From: Lepidodermella squamata
Taxonomy: Eukaryota; Gastrotricha
Direction of reading: 5' to 3'
DNA: 64,000 nt
Assembly: GCA_047495785.1 (NCBI GenBank)
Contig: JBLDXI010000032.1
Coordinates: 1,240,001-1,304,000 of the forward strand
Under the pieces are notes generated by a model, which saw only the letters and a list, made by a program, of their open reading frames with translations, had not been told where the DNA came from and did no database searches. Shown one piece after another: positions 63,052 to 64,000 of this stretch. Position 1 is the first letter of the stretch, and each line of letters begins with the position of its first letter. Made by a program: the position numbers and the translations under genes.

Positions 63052-64000
63052 ATGGTTGCATCGAAGTATCTGTCGCTTTGCGCCTTAGCAGCACTGGTTC
63101 TTCATTTGTGCAAAGGTGATTTTCAGCTTGATTTGCTAACTACTACTTGCCCAGGGAAAGATGTGATATTATCATCCCAGGCAAATTTTGAATCTTTCAG
63201 CAAGGGCTAATGCAATGTAACCAAATTAAAACGGCCCAACATTCTATGCTATTTTGCTATTCCTCACTGTTACTCCACGAATACACGCATTTTTATACCC
63301 CTAGGTCGACTGCAATCAAAGCGAGCTGCAAACGTCGAGGTTCCAACGTATGATTGCTCAAAATCCGGCGATGTAGAGGTCACGATCGGCGAACAAGTGA
63401 ACAAGCGTGCTCTACTGGTCGCGCATTATAGTGAAATGGAACTGGCTCTCAACTGCACATTCAGGGTGATAACTTCCGCCGAAGGCACTGCTATTTATTT
63501 CCGCCTGAAAGAATTTTTCTCATCGAGTGATCATTGCGAAAATGCTTCTGTTAAGCTGTTTGACGTCGAGTCCGATGAAATTGCGCTTCTCATCAATACT
63601 TATTGCGAAACACCAACGGAAAATAGCGTCAAAGCCTTCTCCACAAAATATGGCGCCCTTACGATTGAAATTCTCGCACTATCTAACGAAACCTTAGCCT
63701 TCGAAGCTGAAGTCTTCCAGATCCCGGCAAATTGCAGTTTCTTCTGTCCGGCCGACGCGAAATGCATTGATGCGGAGAAACGTTGCGACAATCACACAGA
63801 CTGCTTGGATGCCTTTGACGAAGAAGGCTGCGACCTTGATTCAAGTTACGTAGTCGATATTGTTGGGGACCTTTCTGCTAACGATTCTGCTGATTATATT
63901 GCTGCTGATCACGGTAACGGAGACGCCGATGCACCAGTGGTGATCGACCGATCCTACAAGTCTGCAAAAGCCAGCTATTCGCGTTGCGGGTCGCTGTTCA
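63052..64000 (+). CDS. secreted or membrane protein with CUB-like and LDL-receptor class A domains (partial)
   Basis: A first exon from 63052 encodes a signal peptide (MVASKYLSLCALAALVLHLCKG). A second exon from 63305 is open to the end of the window. A donor at 63116 (GTGATT) restores the frame, although the exon may run further, to about 63207, with another splice pattern. Exon 2 encodes a region with paired cysteines and CUB-like spacing (about 100 residues: YDCSKSGDVEV, LNCTFRV, HCENASV, TYCETP). It then encodes a clear LDLa module, CPADAKCIDAEKRCDNHTDC, with the calcium-binding DCLDAFDEEGC. LDLa modules bind calcium and protein ligands outside the cell. The acidic, Ala-rich stretch after it has no known fold. 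The C-terminus lies outside the window. Confidence 0.65.

Overview
The window is nuclear DNA of a bilaterian animal. It carries both genes of the cholinergic locus (VAChT and choline acetyltransferase), GABA-B-type class C receptors, a Paired-like homeobox gene, Ig-superfamily and Cys-loop receptor genes, and GT-AG introns mostly of 50-80 nt. CpG is not depleted, and (CG)n tracts and AT-rich trinucleotide repeats are common outside genes. I cannot name the phylum from the sequence. Exon coordinates below were set by hand from splice consensus, frame continuity and paralog comparison.

Layout. 0-3.1 kb: the 3' end of a membrane protein gene, a small secreted Cys-rich protein, and a ZnT/SLC30 zinc transporter on the minus strand. 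6.2-15.8 kb: the cholinergic locus, VAChT then ChAT on the same strand. 16.6-18.3 kb: a microsomal cytochrome P450. 18.6-29.6 kb: three tandem GABA-B-like receptor genes. 29.9-31.4 kb: a Paired-like homeobox gene on the minus strand. 31.4-47.2 kb: about 16 kb without recognisable host genes, holding one terminal-inverted-repeat transposon (38.17-39.12 kb). 47.2-50.1 kb: a five-Ig transmembrane protein, divergent from the homeobox gene across that gap.

The last 13 kb (51.4 kb to the end) differs in character. It holds a secreted ankyrin-repeat protein; a Cys-loop channel with two tandem lectin-like domains in front of its ligand-binding domain; a GC-rich, frame-broken retrotransposon integrase fragment; a secreted ankyrin-SRCR protein with a disturbed 5' end; a decayed copy of the first ankyrin gene; and the start of a CUB/LDLa protein. 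All the host proteins there appear secreted or cell-surface, and the region shows duplication, decay and transposon insertion. The lectin-like/Cys-loop fusion and the extracellular ankyrin proteins are the best candidates for something undescribed.

How the genes work together: VAChT and ChAT are the established acetylcholine loading and synthesis pair. The receptor trio is a recent tandem family. The homeobox gene and the Ig gene may share regulatory DNA. Any common role for the last 13 kb is inference only.
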